A stretch of DNA of 13,593 nucleotides, from positions 1 through 13,593 of the forward strand of contig DDQB01000100.1 of the NCBI GenBank assembly GCA_002342505.1, read 5' to 3'. Made by a program: the position numbers and the translations under genes. Below the pieces are notes generated by a model. That model made no database searches and was not told the origin of the DNA. It saw only the letters and a program-made list of their open reading frames with translations. This DNA is from Acidaminococcaceae bacterium UBA2453 (GTDB taxonomy: Bacteria > Bacillota > Negativicutes > Acidaminococcales > Acidaminococcaceae). Positions 6,467 to 13,593 of this stretch are shown here, in pieces (position 1 is the stretch's first letter; every line of letters starts with the position of its first letter).

Positions 6467-7930
6467 TTTTTCTTCTGCTGTTTCCGCGCATACAAAAACC
6501 TGGTTCTGGCTGGAAGGTTTATCCGGAATGCTCAGTCGTACCAGTCCTTTTTCAATTAACGGATTCACGTAAGTCTGCATCGCATACGTCGGAGACTGTA
6601 ATCCCAAAAACGCAATGACTTCCTGTCGGCTTCGCGGTATGTTCATAAACCGGAGCAAGGCCTTATCTTTTTCAGACAGTTTCATATCCGGCAATGCGGC
6701 GTCCGGCGCCATCCGATTATACAGAATTACGGTAAAGCGTCCCCTTTCATCCAGAAAAACAGGTTCGCGCAACCCATAAGCCGCCATGGCCCGACGGATA
6801 GTAGGAATGCCGGAATACCGGTTCTCTGTAATTCCCAGTGTTTCCAATGCGCGGGCCAACACGGGGTTCCGGGTATCAGGCTGCATTTTTCCCAACTGAT
6901 CCACCCGCAGCCGTCCGTAAATTCCGCCGGGGTTTGTAATGACGATCCGGTCCGGGTAAATAACAATCTGGATCGGCATTCCTTCCGTATGCACGCTGTA
7001 ATCCCGATGGACCAGCGTATTCAAAATCGCTTCCCGCACTGCGGCAACAGGGTAATCGGTCCGGTCTTCCCTCTTCCCGGTGGCTGGATTGATGATCGTT
7101 TTAATCCGGATATTTTTTCTGACAAACGTAATGGCCTGATCCAGCATCTCCGGAATGGTCCCTTCAATGCGCTGGTTATCCAAAAACCGTTCTCCCGCTT
7201 TTCCCACTTCCCCCATTTCATTGCCGGGCAGCGCCACCGCCGTAATACACAACTGCGGAAAATAAGCCTGCGGGTAGCGTCCAAACAGCAAAAGGGCGCT
7301 CAGGGTCACCTGGCTGTCGCGCGTGATGCTCATCAGTTCACAGATGTCCCCGTCCGGCAGCGCGCTCAGATTTTTCTTTTCTTTTTTGAGCCGGATAATA
7401 TATTCCTCCACCAGCGTCTGATCCAGCGCAGTTAACGTTGCGCGGGGAGCAGGTCTTACATCGTCCTGATACTTTTTACGAAACGCTTCATAGCTGTACA
7501 CTTCGTATTCGGTCATCGGCTCGTCGCTGTCTCCTGCGCGTATATGGGATCCTTTCAGCCGTCCCTGTCCTTTATAGTAACAAGGGCGTTCCGCAATATC
7601 AATGCCGGGAATTTCCGCAGAAACAAAAACCTTCCCTTCTTTTTCCGCCACGGTCAGCAACGGACGCACCGGCGGTTCCATCTGAAGGCACTGCTCCGCA
7701 ATTTTTTTCTGCAGGTCCTGGGGATCGTAAACGCCGCACTCATTAAAATTCTCTTCTTCGTCCACGCCAAAAATGATCGTACCGCCTTCATCCTGATTGG
7801 AAAAAGCAGACAGCGTATCGTACAGACGTCTGGGGCATCCCTGTCTGGCCGCTTTGATTTCCAGCATCTGGGTTTCGCATTTACATTTTTGTATTTCGTT
7901 TAACTTTTCCAGTAATTCTTCCGTTGTCAT
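6461..7930 (-). CDS. AlbA_2 (Schlafen-type) and divergent ATPase domain protein, putative regulator
   Basis: 489 residues, cytoplasmic, no signal. Residues about 15-140 form an AlbA_2 domain, with the typical ETQMLEIKAA, LSAFSNQDEGGTIIFGV and HIRAGDSDEPMT segments. Residues about 295-390 match the divergent HATPase (HATPase_c_4) region of COG2865 proteins: VREAILNTLVHRDYS (298-312), IVIYPDRIVITNPGG (322-336) and RNPVLARALETLG (354-366). A winged-helix-like end lies at about 417-470. Length and order fit the family often labelled RecG-like or putative transcriptional regulator, for which biochemical roles remain poorly defined. AlbA_2 proteins occur both in housekeeping-like regulators and in phage-defence settings, and the neighbouring restriction gene makes the second worth considering. 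GAGGGGTG lies eight bases before the ATG, and a good promoter precedes it. Confidence 0.93.
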   Translation of the reverse strand: MTTEELLEKLNEIQKCKCETQMLEIKAARQGCPRRLYDTLSAFSNQDEGGTIIFGVDEEENFNECGVYDPQDLQKKIAEQCLQMEPPVRPLLTVAEKEGKVFVSAEIPGIDIAERPCYYKGQGRLKGSHIRAGDSDEPMTEYEVYSYEAFRKKYQDDVRPAPRATLTALDQTLVEEYIIRLKKEKKNLSALPDGDICELMSITRDSQVTLSALLLFGRYPQAYFPQLCITAVALPGNEMGEVGKAGERFLDNQRIEGTIPEMLDQAITFVRKNIRIKTIINPATGKREDRTDYPVAAVREAILNTLVHRDYSVHTEGMPIQIVIYPDRIVITNPGGIYGRLRVDQLGKMQPDTRNPVLARALETLGITENRYSGIPTIRRAMAAYGLREPVFLDERGRFTVILYNRMAPDAALPDMKLSEKDKALLRFMNIPRSRQEVIAFLGLQSPTYAMQTYVNPLIEKGLVRLSIPDKPSSQNQVFVCAETAEEKF

Positions 7931-7955
7931 TTTACATTCACCCCTCTTATTTTAG

Positions 7956-7984
7956 ATTCTACTACACAGAATTTAAGTTTTCAA
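7956..7984 (-). promoter_or_regulatory. Promoter of the AlbA_2-domain gene
   Basis: TTGAAA (7979-7984) and TAGAAT (7956-7961), each five of six consensus bases, are exactly 17 bp apart on the minus strand. They lie about 25 bp before the start codon's upstream edge, giving a leader of about 20 nt that holds the ribosome binding site. Confidence 0.6.
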
Positions 7985-8046
7985 GAGGGATTTTAATTTT
8001 AATTTAAGTTTCTTTTTCAGTTTTCACTTTCAATTTTAAGTTTCTT
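7970..8046. repeat. Three AATTTAAGTTT units with about 31-bp period
   Basis: AATTTAAGTTTTC (7970), AATTTAAGTTTCTT (8001) and AATTTTAAGTTTCTT (8032) recur at about 31-bp spacing in the spacer after the DUF3298 gene. The leftmost unit overlaps the -35 of the AlbA_2 promoter. Confidence 0.65.
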
Positions 8047-8051
8047 TCGCT

Positions 8052-9425
8052 TTATCCCTGCGCGCCTTCCGCTTCATATACCTCCGGCAGTCCATTTTCA
8101 CCAACCCTGCAGGTCATCCGCCCGCCGACTTTAAAACCGCTGCCCGGCATGGCCGTCATATAAAACTGGCTGGGATTGGTCATCACATACCAGTCTTCGC
8201 CATTGTTTCCCACCTTGTCGGAAATAAACCGCGTCATGGCAACTTCGCCCACAAAGAACGGCGCGCTGACGCCTAAAGCATATACGCGGAGCCCGCGCTG
8301 TCCGTTTTCTTTTTCATAATCCACATACAGGTAACGCCGTCCTATTTTTGCTTCTCCAAGCGGGATGCTCACAAAAGTAGTGCGGATCTTCTGGGCATTG
8401 AACTTATCCCGGAGCTGTTCGCCGCAGTAATCAATAAGCAATTCTTCGCGATCATTCATCACAGCCAGCCGGTCGCCGCGGGGGCTGTCGCTCAAGCGCA
8501 CAGGCAGATAGCTTGGAATTTCCATACAATACATACTGGGTCCCCGCCATGTAATGGCCTGGGTGTACTGGTCGTGCTTGAAAATTTCCGGCCGTTCGGA
8601 ATACAACAGCGTAGCCGTGAAGATTCCTTCCGCATAAGAGCCGATGATGTACGGATTAAAATAGAACGTTACGCCACGGGGATCCATGGTCCAGGACAGG
8701 TGGCCGTCTTTCGCCAGCTTGTCCACCATCTCGCGCATGCTGGCGCCGTTGTTTTCCCGGAAAGACGCCTTTGGATAATCAAACATCAGCTGCTGCTTGA
8801 TGGCGTCCGTCATGGCAGCCTGGCTTGTAAAAATATCCGTCAGCTGCATCTCCTTACCGGTGTAGGTATCGAAGGTCTTCCCTGTTACGCCGTGCATGCC
8901 GTGGGCGCCGCCCATATAACTGGAACCGAACTCCAGCAGGCTCACCACCAGGGAATCCGCCCGGCGCACATATATATCGCTGTTATTTTCAAAAGCCGGG
9001 AAAAAATCAGCGCCATACTTCGCCCGTTCACTGTGGTCTCTGCGCGCGTCCCGCGCCATTTCCTTACAGCTCTTGTCAAACTGTTTGCTTTCTTTTGCCG
9101 TGTAAGCATCTAACGCTTTATTAATATTGGGTTCAAAAGGCACAGGCCCGGTCACCCGGATGCCCGTCCAGCGGGCGCGGAGCAGTTCGCCTTTATCGTC
9201 GCTTTCCACAAAACGCTCCGTTCGCGTTACAAGCGGAACATAGTGCAGGCCCACCTGGTAATCCACCCCGTTGCCCTGGGCAAAAGCGGGACGGGAAAAA
9301 CTTATCACAGTTTTATCGGTCCCTGCGTTTCCGTTTGTGTTTACCATTCCCGTTTCCATTGCCGGCACGGCGGCAAAAGCAAATGCAGCAGCCAGTGCAA
9401 CAGCAGACAGTTTCATTTTTTTCAT
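8052..9425 (-). CDS. Exported DUF4163/DUF3298 domain protein
   Basis: 457 residues. GGAGGG lies seven bases before ATG 9425; a second in-frame Met is at residue 4. The N-terminus MKKMKLSAVALAAAFAFAAVPA is a signal sequence. Cleavage could follow VPA22, or AFA49 after a Ser/Thr/Gly-rich insert. Residues about 95-185 match DUF4163 style, with VVSLLEFGSSYMGGAHGMHG as the core. Residues about 186-280 match DUF3298: FDTYTGKEMQLTDIF, then GVTFYFNPYIIGSYAEGI. This pair is found in extracytoplasmic proteins such as the RsiV anti-sigma factor and the PdaC deacetylase N-terminal part. Here there is no RsiV-like N-terminal cytoplasmic segment and no recognisable deacetylase domain. Residues 290-457 are unassigned. 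Enzyme-inhibitory or carbohydrate-binding roles are possible but not shown. The gene has its own promoter just inside the end of the restriction gene spacer. Confidence 0.9.
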   Translation of the reverse strand: MKKMKLSAVALAAAFAFAAVPAMETGMVNTNGNAGTDKTVISFSRPAFAQGNGVDYQVGLHYVPLVTRTERFVESDDKGELLRARWTGIRVTGPVPFEPNINKALDAYTAKESKQFDKSCKEMARDARRDHSERAKYGADFFPAFENNSDIYVRRADSLVVSLLEFGSSYMGGAHGMHGVTGKTFDTYTGKEMQLTDIFTSQAAMTDAIKQQLMFDYPKASFRENNGASMREMVDKLAKDGHLSWTMDPRGVTFYFNPYIIGSYAEGIFTATLLYSERPEIFKHDQYTQAITWRGPSMYCMEIPSYLPVRLSDSPRGDRLAVMNDREELLIDYCGEQLRDKFNAQKIRTTFVSIPLGEAKIGRRYLYVDYEKENGQRGLRVYALGVSAPFFVGEVAMTRFISDKVGNNGEDWYVMTNPSQFYMTAMPGSGFKVGGRMTCRVGENGLPEVYEAEGAQG

Positions 9426-9488
9426 AGCGACGCCCTCCGTTTCATTTCTTGTTTATTACTTTCAGGTTTTTTTCTTCACTGTAAGATT

Positions 9489-9518
9489 ATTATAACATTG
9501 TACGCATGACAAATTCAA
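9489..9518 (-). promoter_or_regulatory. Extended -10 promoter of the DUF3298 gene
   Basis: TGTTATAAT on the minus strand (TATAAT at 9489-9494 with TGN before it) is a perfect extended -10. TTGAAT (9513-9518) lies 18 bp upstream as the -35. The leader would be about 55-60 nt. The element lies in the 107-bp gap after the restriction gene stop, so the DUF3298 gene can be transcribed independently. Confidence 0.65.
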
Positions 9519-9532
9519 ATCAAGTCAACACA

Positions 9533-12500
9533 TTATGCCGCCGCATTCGCGTTAATATTGTCAATGACTTTTTTTATCTCCATCCATACATTTAAGTCTG
9601 TAAATATATCTGTTATGCTCCCGCGATCAGTAAACGGTGTTTCCTGCAAAACAGATAAGTCTTTCATCATTCCATTGTGCACAATATATTCTACAATTTG
9701 ATTAACAAAATAAATCTGCCGGCTGTCAAGATAATTGCCTGAGAGAAATTCCGCAAACGCTTCTTTCGCTGCGTTCATATCCAGTCCCACAATTTCCCGG
9801 ACAAATTCTCCTAATGGTTTTTTCCCATACTCTTTTTCATATTCCTGCCTGGTTCCCACTTCTTTCCAGAGAATTTCTTCCAACGCTGCCACATCATTTT
9901 CATTTAACGGTTGATTCCGTTTCAGTTTTGCAATAACCAGATGGTCCTGATGCTGCCGGATGTAATACTCCGCCTTCGCTTTATAATTTTTTAATTCATC
10001 GTTTTCCAGTTCCGCGTCTTTCCAGTCCACGGAAAGAATGTCATCTTCAAAATTGGTTATATACTTGGGACGTTCCTGTACGGGAATATATTTCATAAGC
10101 CCGCGCAATTGCTTCCGGATTATCTCAAATTCATTGATTCCAGCGCTATCAATAAAATCTGTATGCAGAATTTTATTAATTAAATCAGTTTGCGCCTGAA
10201 TCTCCGGAATATTCGCCACGCCGGCCACGCTTGCCACGCGTTTCATCAAATCGCTGCGAGCCTTTGTATATTTTTTACCTATCAGATATGCCAGTTCAAT
10301 CCCATACATAAGAGCGTCAAACCGCAGCGCATTGACTTCGTCGTCATCAGGCAAAATATATGGAGCCAACTCTTCCCGTACAAGCAGGTTTCCCTCATAC
10401 GTCAGTGTCTGATAATTTTCTTCCTCCGAATACAAATCCACATATTTTAAATGCTGTCGCACTGCAAAATTATCTCTTGGCAGCTCTTTCACTTTATCCC
10501 GCATCTGCCGGACAAGCTTCTTTCGGAATGCAATCAGTTCTTTTGTCTGATATTGAATATCCTGCAGCTTATAGGCAATTTCAAATTTTAAATTAAAGAT
10601 AGCGCTCTGTAACGCAATCATATTAGCGGTCGCTTTACCTTTGTTCAAACGGAAGAATTCAAAGTTGCCGCAAAAATCAAATATATAAAATTTCGTCTTA
10701 TCAGCGCCATCCAAAAGCCCCGGACAAAGTCTGGTCCCTCTGCCGATCATCTGCCAGAATTTTGCCTTGCTCATCACCTTTTTGAAAAACACCAGATTCA
10801 AAATTTCCGGCACATCAATACCCGTATCTAACATATCTACGGAAATAGCGATCTGAGGCATCTTCTTAGGATCAGAAAATTCATCGATCGCGCTTTGCGC
10901 ATAGGTCATATAATTATCAATTACTTTCGCAAAATCAGGAAGATACGGATATTCTTTGTTGAAAACTTTTAAAATTTTTTCCGCATGCTCATGACTCTTG
11001 GCAAAAATCACGGTCTTTCCCAGCTTTTGCCCATAGTCAATTTTTATGCCATTTGTCATCACCGTATCTAACACCTGGCGAATCGTGTCTTCATTAAATA
11101 TCCATGTGTTCAGGGCTGAAGCATTAATGGCCTCCGGAATTTCACCGGATTCAGTGGCAAATGTCTTTTCATAAGCTTCTTTGTCAACTTCGGAAAGTTC
11201 ATCATACACGATTCCCTGTTCAATAAATTTCAGCCTGGTTTCCACCGAAATATAATCAACCAGATATCCGTCCCTGACTGCCTGTGCCAAATCATAACCA
11301 TAAGTTGGCACGCCGTTTTCCAATTCAAAAATCTCATAAGTGTTTTTGTCAATTTCATCCTTTGGCGTTGCCGTCAGGCCAACAAGCGGCGCGTCAAAAT
11401 ATGTAAATATATCTTTATATTTGTTATAAATGGACCGATGCGCTTCATCGCAGATCACAAGATCAAAATGCCCGCAGGTAAAAAGCTTTCCCTTTTCATC
11501 ATTAACCGCATCAATACAGTTGATTATGGTCTGGTATGTGGAAAACACACAATGGGCAGAATAATTATCTTTTTCATTTACCAGATTGACACAGGATAGG
11601 TTGGGAAGCAAATTGACAAAGTTTCTTTTCGCCTGCGTAACCAGGGAATTCCGATCTGCAAGGAACAAAATGTTTTTTACCCACCCGGCTTTTAATAAAA
11701 CATCACATAACGCAATAACCGTCCTTGTTTTACCGGAACCGGTAGCCATTACCAGCAAAGCTTTTCTTCGGTTTTTCTGATCAAAACTGTCGCATACTGC
11801 GCGTATCGCCGCGCTCTGATAATACCGGCCCGCAATGGTTGCATCCACTGAAATATGCTGCAAGCCCGTGCGCATAGTTAACAGATTGAACCACTTTTCC
11901 AAATCACGTTTGGAATATATAAACGCACATTTTCGTTCCGGATATTGCCCGTCAATAATTCGCGTTTCAAAACCATTCGTTAAAAACACAACTGGCCTGC
12001 GATGGTATTTCTGTTCCAGTAAATCCGCATATAATTTAGCCTGTTGACGACCCTTCGCCACATCTGCACAGGTCCGTTTTGCTTCAATCACAGCAAGAGG
12101 CCGATACGCATCATCATACAAAACATAATCCGCAAAACCGGTTTCAGATTTATTTGGCATTCCCGGCAGTTCTACTTCATTCAACCAGTCTTTGCCTTCC
12201 GTCCACCCCGCATCTATCAACATTGTATCAATATATAACTTGCGAGTTTGGTACTCTGATAAATCTAACGGCTTAGGAACATAAGTCGGCTGCTGTTCTA
12301 ATCTTTTGGCAGACAGCGCTTCTTTCAGCGAAGCATTCTCTGCCATCAGCTTCTTTAAGTCCAGTTCTTTTTGGGCCAATTCCTGTTGGTGAAGTTCCAG
12401 TTCTTTTTTTGCTTTGGTATATTCGCCCTGAAATTGTTTTGCTCTTTCCTGCTGCTCAAAAATTAACTGTTTATCAAAGGAGCGGTCTTCATAATGATCC

Positions 12501-12880
12501 GAATAACAGTAACCGATAAAATCAAAAAATACAAAAAGATTTTCCAGACAAAGCATGGCTTCGTCCTGGCACAACTTCCTGCCGCCATGGGCTACAATAT
12601 TTCCGCACCGGCGGATATAATCCATACGTCTCCATAAATCATTATCAACAATCTTACGGTAATCTTCCGCATTCATCAGCGATTGCAGATTATCCTGATA
12701 GGGCATCTCCAATTCCGAATCAACCGAATACATCCACTTAACAGCAAACTCCATCGCCCGTCGGCAATTGATAATGCAAGCCTCCGGATCCAGCAAAAGA
12801 ATATGTTCCGCGGAAATGGCTACGTCAACAAAGTTTTTAAACTGCGGTTCTTTTTGTAAATAATCGAAATTGGTTGCCAT
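9533..12880 (-). CDS. hsdR: Type I restriction endonuclease R subunit with N-terminal DUF4145
   Basis: 1115 residues, apparently intact. Residues about 15-130 are a DUF4145 domain (RAMEFAVKWMY, RRCGNIVAHGG). A coiled coil follows at about 140-195. The nuclease domain (about 205-335) shows D251 and E266-A-K268 of the PD-(D/E)xK core (GFADYVLYDD...VIEAKRT). The helicase motor has Walker A ATGSGKT (379-385), DEAH (478-481), LTATP (502-506), DTGIDVPE (685-692) and QMIGRGTR (710-717). The rest fits the EcoEI-type C-terminal domain that binds the methylase complex. The known role is ATP-driven DNA translocation and cleavage at unmethylated sites, as part of a complex with HsdM and HsdS. Neither partner is in the window; they could lie to the right. 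AGGAAGG precedes the ATG by about six bases. All key residues are present, so it is likely functional. Confidence 0.96.
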   Translation of the reverse strand: MATNFDYLQKEPQFKNFVDVAISAEHILLLDPEACIINCRRAMEFAVKWMYSVDSELEMPYQDNLQSLMNAEDYRKIVDNDLWRRMDYIRRCGNIVAHGGRKLCQDEAMLCLENLFVFFDFIGYCYSDHYEDRSFDKQLIFEQQERAKQFQGEYTKAKKELELHQQELAQKELDLKKLMAENASLKEALSAKRLEQQPTYVPKPLDLSEYQTRKLYIDTMLIDAGWTEGKDWLNEVELPGMPNKSETGFADYVLYDDAYRPLAVIEAKRTCADVAKGRQQAKLYADLLEQKYHRRPVVFLTNGFETRIIDGQYPERKCAFIYSKRDLEKWFNLLTMRTGLQHISVDATIAGRYYQSAAIRAVCDSFDQKNRRKALLVMATGSGKTRTVIALCDVLLKAGWVKNILFLADRNSLVTQAKRNFVNLLPNLSCVNLVNEKDNYSAHCVFSTYQTIINCIDAVNDEKGKLFTCGHFDLVICDEAHRSIYNKYKDIFTYFDAPLVGLTATPKDEIDKNTYEIFELENGVPTYGYDLAQAVRDGYLVDYISVETRLKFIEQGIVYDELSEVDKEAYEKTFATESGEIPEAINASALNTWIFNEDTIRQVLDTVMTNGIKIDYGQKLGKTVIFAKSHEHAEKILKVFNKEYPYLPDFAKVIDNYMTYAQSAIDEFSDPKKMPQIAISVDMLDTGIDVPEILNLVFFKKVMSKAKFWQMIGRGTRLCPGLLDGADKTKFYIFDFCGNFEFFRLNKGKATANMIALQSAIFNLKFEIAYKLQDIQYQTKELIAFRKKLVRQMRDKVKELPRDNFAVRQHLKYVDLYSEEENYQTLTYEGNLLVREELAPYILPDDDEVNALRFDALMYGIELAYLIGKKYTKARSDLMKRVASVAGVANIPEIQAQTDLINKILHTDFIDSAGINEFEIIRKQLRGLMKYIPVQERPKYITNFEDDILSVDWKDAELENDELKNYKAKAEYYIRQHQDHLVIAKLKRNQPLNENDVAALEEILWKEVGTRQEYEKEYGKKPLGEFVREIVGLDMNAAKEAFAEFLSGNYLDSRQIYFVNQIVEYIVHNGMMKDLSVLQETPFTDRGSITDIFTDLNVWMEIKKVIDNINANAAA

Positions 12881-12914
12881 GATTGACCTTCCTGACTTAG
12901 TAGTGAATGAAAAT

Positions 12915-12957
12915 GAAGTTTGTGCTGCTCGGTTATTGAAGTTTGTCCGGCTCGGTT
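12915..12957. repeat. Two 20-bp direct repeats upstream of hsdR
   Basis: GAAGTTTGTGCTGCTCGGTT (12915-12934) and GAAGTTTGTCCGGCTCGGTT (12938-12957) differ at two positions and are separated by ATT. They begin 34 bp upstream of the hsdR start codon, within its leader, and could be a protein-binding pair or a duplication scar. Confidence 0.8.
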
Positions 12958-12973
12958 GACCCGCGAACGTTTC

Positions 12974-13129
12974 GACGGCATCCCGCTTGCGCGGTCGCCG
13001 TCTGTGCGTCGCGATGGGGCAAACCCTTCCGGGATAACCTCTGATGCTCAGCGTGAGATTACTATCCGGAAAGCGCGACGCTTATTCAGGCGGCGTCAGC
13101 CTGTCAAAACAGTTTCGCATTTTAGAAAC
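12974..13129. other. Cluster of stem-loops, possible structured RNA or DNA
   Basis: Four consecutive structures. (1) GACGGC 12974-12979 pairs with GCCGTC 12997-13002, enclosing CCGC-TTGC-GCGG. (2) GCGTCGCG 13006-13013 pairs with CGCGACGC 13074-13081. It encloses GGG-GCAAA-CCC (about 13016-13026) and a nine-pair stem with one bulge (13027-13036 with 13063-13071) capped by CTCA-GCG-TGAG, resembling a three-way junction. (3) CAGGC 13087-13091 pairs with GCCTG 13099-13103. (4) GTTTC 13112-13116 pairs with GAAAC 13125-13129. Pairings were found by eye. No known RNA family was recognised, and the strand is undetermined. Confidence 0.5.
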
Positions 13130-13149
13130 GCAAAATATCTTTCCTGTTC

Positions 13150-13410
13150 AATGTAAGACTGTAAGACAAATGTAAGACTTAAAAATATGTCAACCGTGTG
13201 AAAAAATAAAAAAGTCTTACAGTCTTACATTTTTACTTAAAGAAGTTTATTAAAAAACAACACAAAAAAGAACACTGTGTAATTACATGTTAGCATGATT
13301 TCCCTGTGCTAAAATTTTGTAAGAATGTAAGACTTTTTTCCAAAACACGCATGAATGCGATACTAACGCGGTCTTACATTTTTCAGCACAGGGTAAGACT
13401 ATCGTAAGAC
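13150..13410. repeat. GTAAGAC heptamer array, nine copies in both orientations
   Basis: GTAAGAC occurs at 13153, 13161, 13172, 13327, 13393 and 13404, and its complement GTCTTAC at 13214, 13222 and 13371. A near copy, GTAAGAA, is at 13319. Seven copies are preceded by T (TGTAAGAC), and two pairs abut directly. 13150-13167 and 13214-13231 form a perfect 18-bp inverted repeat around a 46-nt AT-rich spacer. GTAAGACTT at 13172-13180 can pair instead with 13212-13220, so alternative hairpins compete. This may be an operator array, a replication or recombination site, or an RNA element. Confidence 0.85.
13302..13393. repeat. Long imperfect inverted repeat containing GTAAGAC arms
   Basis: CCCTGTGCT (13302-13310) pairs with AGCACAGGG (13385-13393), and AATGTAAGAC (13324-13333) pairs with GTCTTACATT (13371-13380). 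The loop contains a small hairpin, CGCAT-GA-ATGCG (13348-13359). The nested order suggests a single folded unit of about 92 nt. Confidence 0.75.
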
Positions 13411-13505
13411 AGATGCAAAAATGAATTGACTTCAGCCAATCGTTTCTGTAAAGGTTCTTTTCTCTCAGGCAATAAACTTCTGATGCGAAGAATAATTTTG
13501 TCTGC

Positions 13506-13593
13506 TTAACATTGTGACATCTTCATCTCCACAACTTTTGATTGCTTATGATATTTTCTCGCTGCTTTCAAGTAGACAACTTTGATTTGTCGA
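13506..13593 (-). CDS. Possible C-terminal end of another gene, partial
   Basis: One minus-strand frame is open from the window edge for 28 codons to TAA at 13506-13508. It encodes a basic stretch that includes KVVYLKAARKYHK and ends in EMKMSQC. The composition is protein-like, but the length is too short to separate it from chance, and no family is recognised. If real, its gene lies upstream of hsdR in the same direction. Confidence 0.25.
   Translation of the reverse strand, partial: RQIKVVYLKAARKYHKQSKVVEMKMSQC

Larger units (their letters stand above)
12881..13593. other. Long non-coding region upstream of hsdR
   Basis: About 700 bp with no convincing complete gene. The left third (about 12950-13110) is clearly GC-richer than the AT-rich remainder. 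Direct repeats, stem-loops and the GTAAGAC array within it are listed separately. A TTGACA hexamer on the minus strand (13189-13194) lies between GTAAGAC clusters, but no good -10 follows at 16-18 bp, so the hsdR promoter is not settled. Confidence 0.7.

Noticed and set aside
7981..8051. Terminator after the DUF3298 gene
   Set aside because: Only AT-rich direct repeats are present, with no GC-rich hairpin followed by a T-run on the minus strand.
12920..13156. 78-codon plus-strand frame upstream of hsdR
   Set aside because: It has no ribosome binding site, has an Arg/Ser-rich composition typical of GC-rich non-coding DNA, and crosses the stem-loop cluster.
13150..13235. Intrinsic terminator from the 18-bp inverted repeat followed by TTTTT
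   Set aside because: The 46-nt loop is too large for a normal terminator, and no plus-strand gene ends there.
13150..13410. Integron attC site or array
   Set aside because: The heptamer lacks the RYYYAAC/GTTRRRY core pattern, and there is no integrase or cassette gene nearby.

Overview
The window reads as a chromosomal accessory segment of a low-to-mid GC Bacillota. Several exported proteins with Sec signal peptides, a lipoprotein with apparent BamE-like repeats, and a DUF4163/DUF3298 protein would suit a Negativicutes-type (diderm) host, but that placement is a guess from gene style, not a match. All seven clear genes lie on the minus strand, so transcription runs from right to left.

Layout from right to left. 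(1) 12881-13593 is about 700 bp with no convincing complete gene. It holds a 20-bp direct repeat, a GC-rich cluster of stem-loops, and an AT-rich block with nine exact copies of the heptamer GTAAGAC in both orientations, forming large inverted repeats. A short open frame at the extreme right may be the tail of another gene. (2) 9533-12880 encodes a type I restriction endonuclease R subunit with an N-terminal DUF4145 domain. No modification or specificity subunit is visible. (3) 8052-9425 encodes an exported DUF4163/DUF3298 protein with its own extended -10 promoter. (4) 6461-7930 encodes a cytoplasmic AlbA_2 (Schlafen-type) plus divergent-ATPase protein, also with a good promoter. (5) 5346-6362 encodes a membrane protein with an external domain and a C-terminal zinc ribbon predicted to be inside the cell. 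(6) 4428-5276 encodes a lipoprotein, and 3525-4214 a small secreted protein of unknown function. (7) 1-3236 is the 5' part of a very large exported low-complexity protein (at least 1078 residues). It has a small predicted beta domain, an Ala/Gly tract, a long acidic Tyr-containing repeat region, a charged helical region and a C-terminal 13-residue repeat array that runs off the window.

The genes do not form an obvious single pathway. The restriction subunit and the AlbA_2 protein are typical accessory or defence-associated families. The remaining five are extracytoplasmic or membrane proteins. Most intergenic spacers carry short degenerate tandem repeats, and no convincing intrinsic terminator was found. 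The parts least explained by known families are the structured, GTAAGAC-rich DNA upstream of the restriction gene and the giant acidic repeat protein.
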